Source of the DNA: Purshia tridentata
Taxonomy: Eukaryota; Streptophyta; Magnoliopsida; Rosales; Rosaceae
Assembly: GCA_003254885.1 (NCBI GenBank)
Contig: QANT01008315.1
Coordinates: 1 to 64,000 of the forward strand
DNA length: 64,000 bases
Reading direction: 5' to 3'
The number at the start of each line of letters is the position of its first letter. Position 1 is the first letter of the stretch. The position numbers and the translations under genes are program-made. The notes beneath the pieces are model-generated. The model ran no database searches and was not told where the DNA came from. It saw only the letters and a program-made list of their open reading frames with translations. Positions 62,574 through 64,000 of this stretch are shown piece after piece.

Positions 62574-64000
62574 TGGATTATTGAGAAGTAAAAGATTGCT
62601 TGGCTGAGAATGAAGGTTTACCTGGTCTGTAATTTGAAAAGCTATTGGATGCTATTGAAGTGCTTCAAGCGTTGGACTTTCCTTTGAAGACTTTCCTTTG
62701 AATCCTCTCTTTCTTCTCGTGCATTGCCTTCTGGCTGATGAGGTTGTTACCCAAAAAAAAAAATTTAGTTTTTGACTGAAACTGAACGGTGAACACGACG
62801 AACGGAACGACATGTCGTTTATAGTTGCATAATCAACGACATGATGTTGACGTTCCATTTAAGCTTTAACTCGGGCTTTCGGGCTAGCCCATTTTTAATT
62901 GTTGGCATGTGGCTTGAGATTGAGAGATTGTTCATTGAGTTCCAACGTCCAAGTCGGGCCTTACATTGACTGAACATACCCTAATTCAAACACATTTTTA
63001 TACGACTATGTTAGAATTGGTATGCACTAGACTAACCTATACTATAACTGACTGTATTATATTGAACTCAAATTATACTATATTGAAGCATGAATTTAAA
63101 AGATTATCTGTCTCTTAGAAAAGGGTGGCAGGAAACCCTTCTTCAACCTAAATCGAGATGGTGAAATACGGATGACTAGTTGTGAAGTACGTACCATGGA
63201 ACTGGGGGCATGGCACCAATACTCAAACAAACTGTTCATGACTGGACCAGTAAATGGAAAATTCATGTTGAGAATGATGAGACATTTACGAGTAATGCTG
63301 ACAAGAAAAGGCTTTGCTTTATCATAACATTAAGAAAAGAATGAGAGGCCGAAGGGTTGACAATAAAAAGAAAGCTTACCCTTACATCGCAGTCCAAAAT
63401 AAGCATAAATGGGATCCAAAACAGCAGGAAGAATCTGCTGTAACAGTTAATATGGTGAGTAAAGCATAAAAAGAAGGGAAAAATGATTCACGAAATATAT
63501 TTTGACATTCTTCTTGCTCAGTTGTTCGAAGTTGAATCTCGATGAACACGAGCAAGAGCTTTAGGGCTTAACTATGGATCCAAAACAATGCCGTGGCTGC
63601 TACAATAATGAAATGTTTTAAAGCATTCACTTATGAAAGAATTTGAACTAATTGCATCACATTTGAACGTTTTTGTCCAATTGCTACATAGTTTTATTAG
63701 GAAAAATTATTGATTGTATCCGATACATCGCCATATGATATAATCAATCCAACGTGTAAGAGTATTATTGAATAATATATTTATATTAACAGGGTATAGT
63801 ATTAATAACATTCATTTATATTATGACATGTGGGATCAGTTACACCAAAATAATTTGTCGTCATATTAGAGCTCTTAGAACTTTACACAATACAATACAT
63901 TCCAAATTGTACTTTTAATGCAATTTAGTATTGTTCATTTATATTCAATATGGCGTAATAACAAACGAGTATGGACTCCCAAATAAACATTAATAAAATA
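62574..64000. other. Upstream of mTERF pseudogene and right-edge spacer
   Basis: The first about 280 bases match the upstream flank of the intact mTERF gene. The palindrome AACGACATGTCGTT lies at 62806-62819. From about 62900 to the window end the DNA is AT-rich; no gene, RNA gene or transposon end was recognised. Confidence 0.55.

Larger units (their letters stand above)
58440..62880. repeat. Tandem duplication of the mTERF locus
   Basis: Copy A runs from about 58440 to 60380 and copy B from about 60520 to 62850. Both contain, left to right, a shared flank (AACAAAAAGAGGGAGAAAGA), an mTERF reading frame on the - strand, and a shared upstream region ending in the palindrome near 60340 and 62812. 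Copy B keeps about 310 bases next to the mTERF 3' end that copy A lacks. Divergence is modest (most codons agree), implying a duplication within recent plant evolution. Confidence 0.85.

Overview
The window is nuclear DNA from a dicot plant. Genes carry many short GT-AG introns in AT-rich spacers, and their proteins read like close relatives of Arabidopsis housekeeping genes. The overall look (compact euchromatin, tandem mTERF genes, GH1 beta-glucosidase) suggests a rosid, perhaps Rosaceae such as Prunus. That placement is inference, not proven by the sequence. Isolated Ns inside homopolymers or between duplicated contig ends mark this as a draft assembly.

Layout. 0.3-6.6 kb (+): 3' part of an FHA/AAA-type ATPase gene of the Msp1/katanin-like clade. 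8.4-14.2 kb (+): COG2, a Golgi tethering subunit. 14.9-15.3 kb (-): intronless calmodulin-like protein. 16.8-24.0 kb (-): chloroplast RNase J with a plant-specific GT-1 domain. 25.1-28.0 kb (-): cycloeucalenol cycloisomerase (CPI1) of sterol synthesis. 29.5-33.5 kb (+): RID3/IPI3-like WD40 protein. 34.4-38.3 kb (+): chloroplast argininosuccinate synthase. 39.4-41.7 kb (+): atypical organellar adenylate kinase-like protein. 42.5-44.8 kb (+): MAK16, a 60S ribosome-assembly factor. 44.9-48.4 kb: repeat-rich spacer holding a decayed hAT transposon with perfect 8-bp target duplications and a nested MITE. 48.5-51.9 kb (+): secreted GH1 beta-glucosidase. 52.6-55.9 kb (-): LRR receptor-like pseudokinase. 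58.8-62.9 kb (-): tandem duplication of an intronless mTERF gene; the first copy is intact and the second is a pseudogene.

The genes are independent units, not an operon or obvious metabolic cluster. Two of them (RID3-like and MAK16) act in 60S ribosome biogenesis, and MAK16 has telo-box and site-II motifs typical of that regulon. Exon models for ten multi-exon genes were built by hand from splice signals and keep the reading frame throughout. The most interesting points are a duplicated terminal exon of MAK16 that could be an alternative last exon, a duplicated TATA region before the beta-glucosidase, two GC-AG introns, a 7-nt coding first exon in CPI1, and an unidentified 94-codon ORF in the mTERF duplication.
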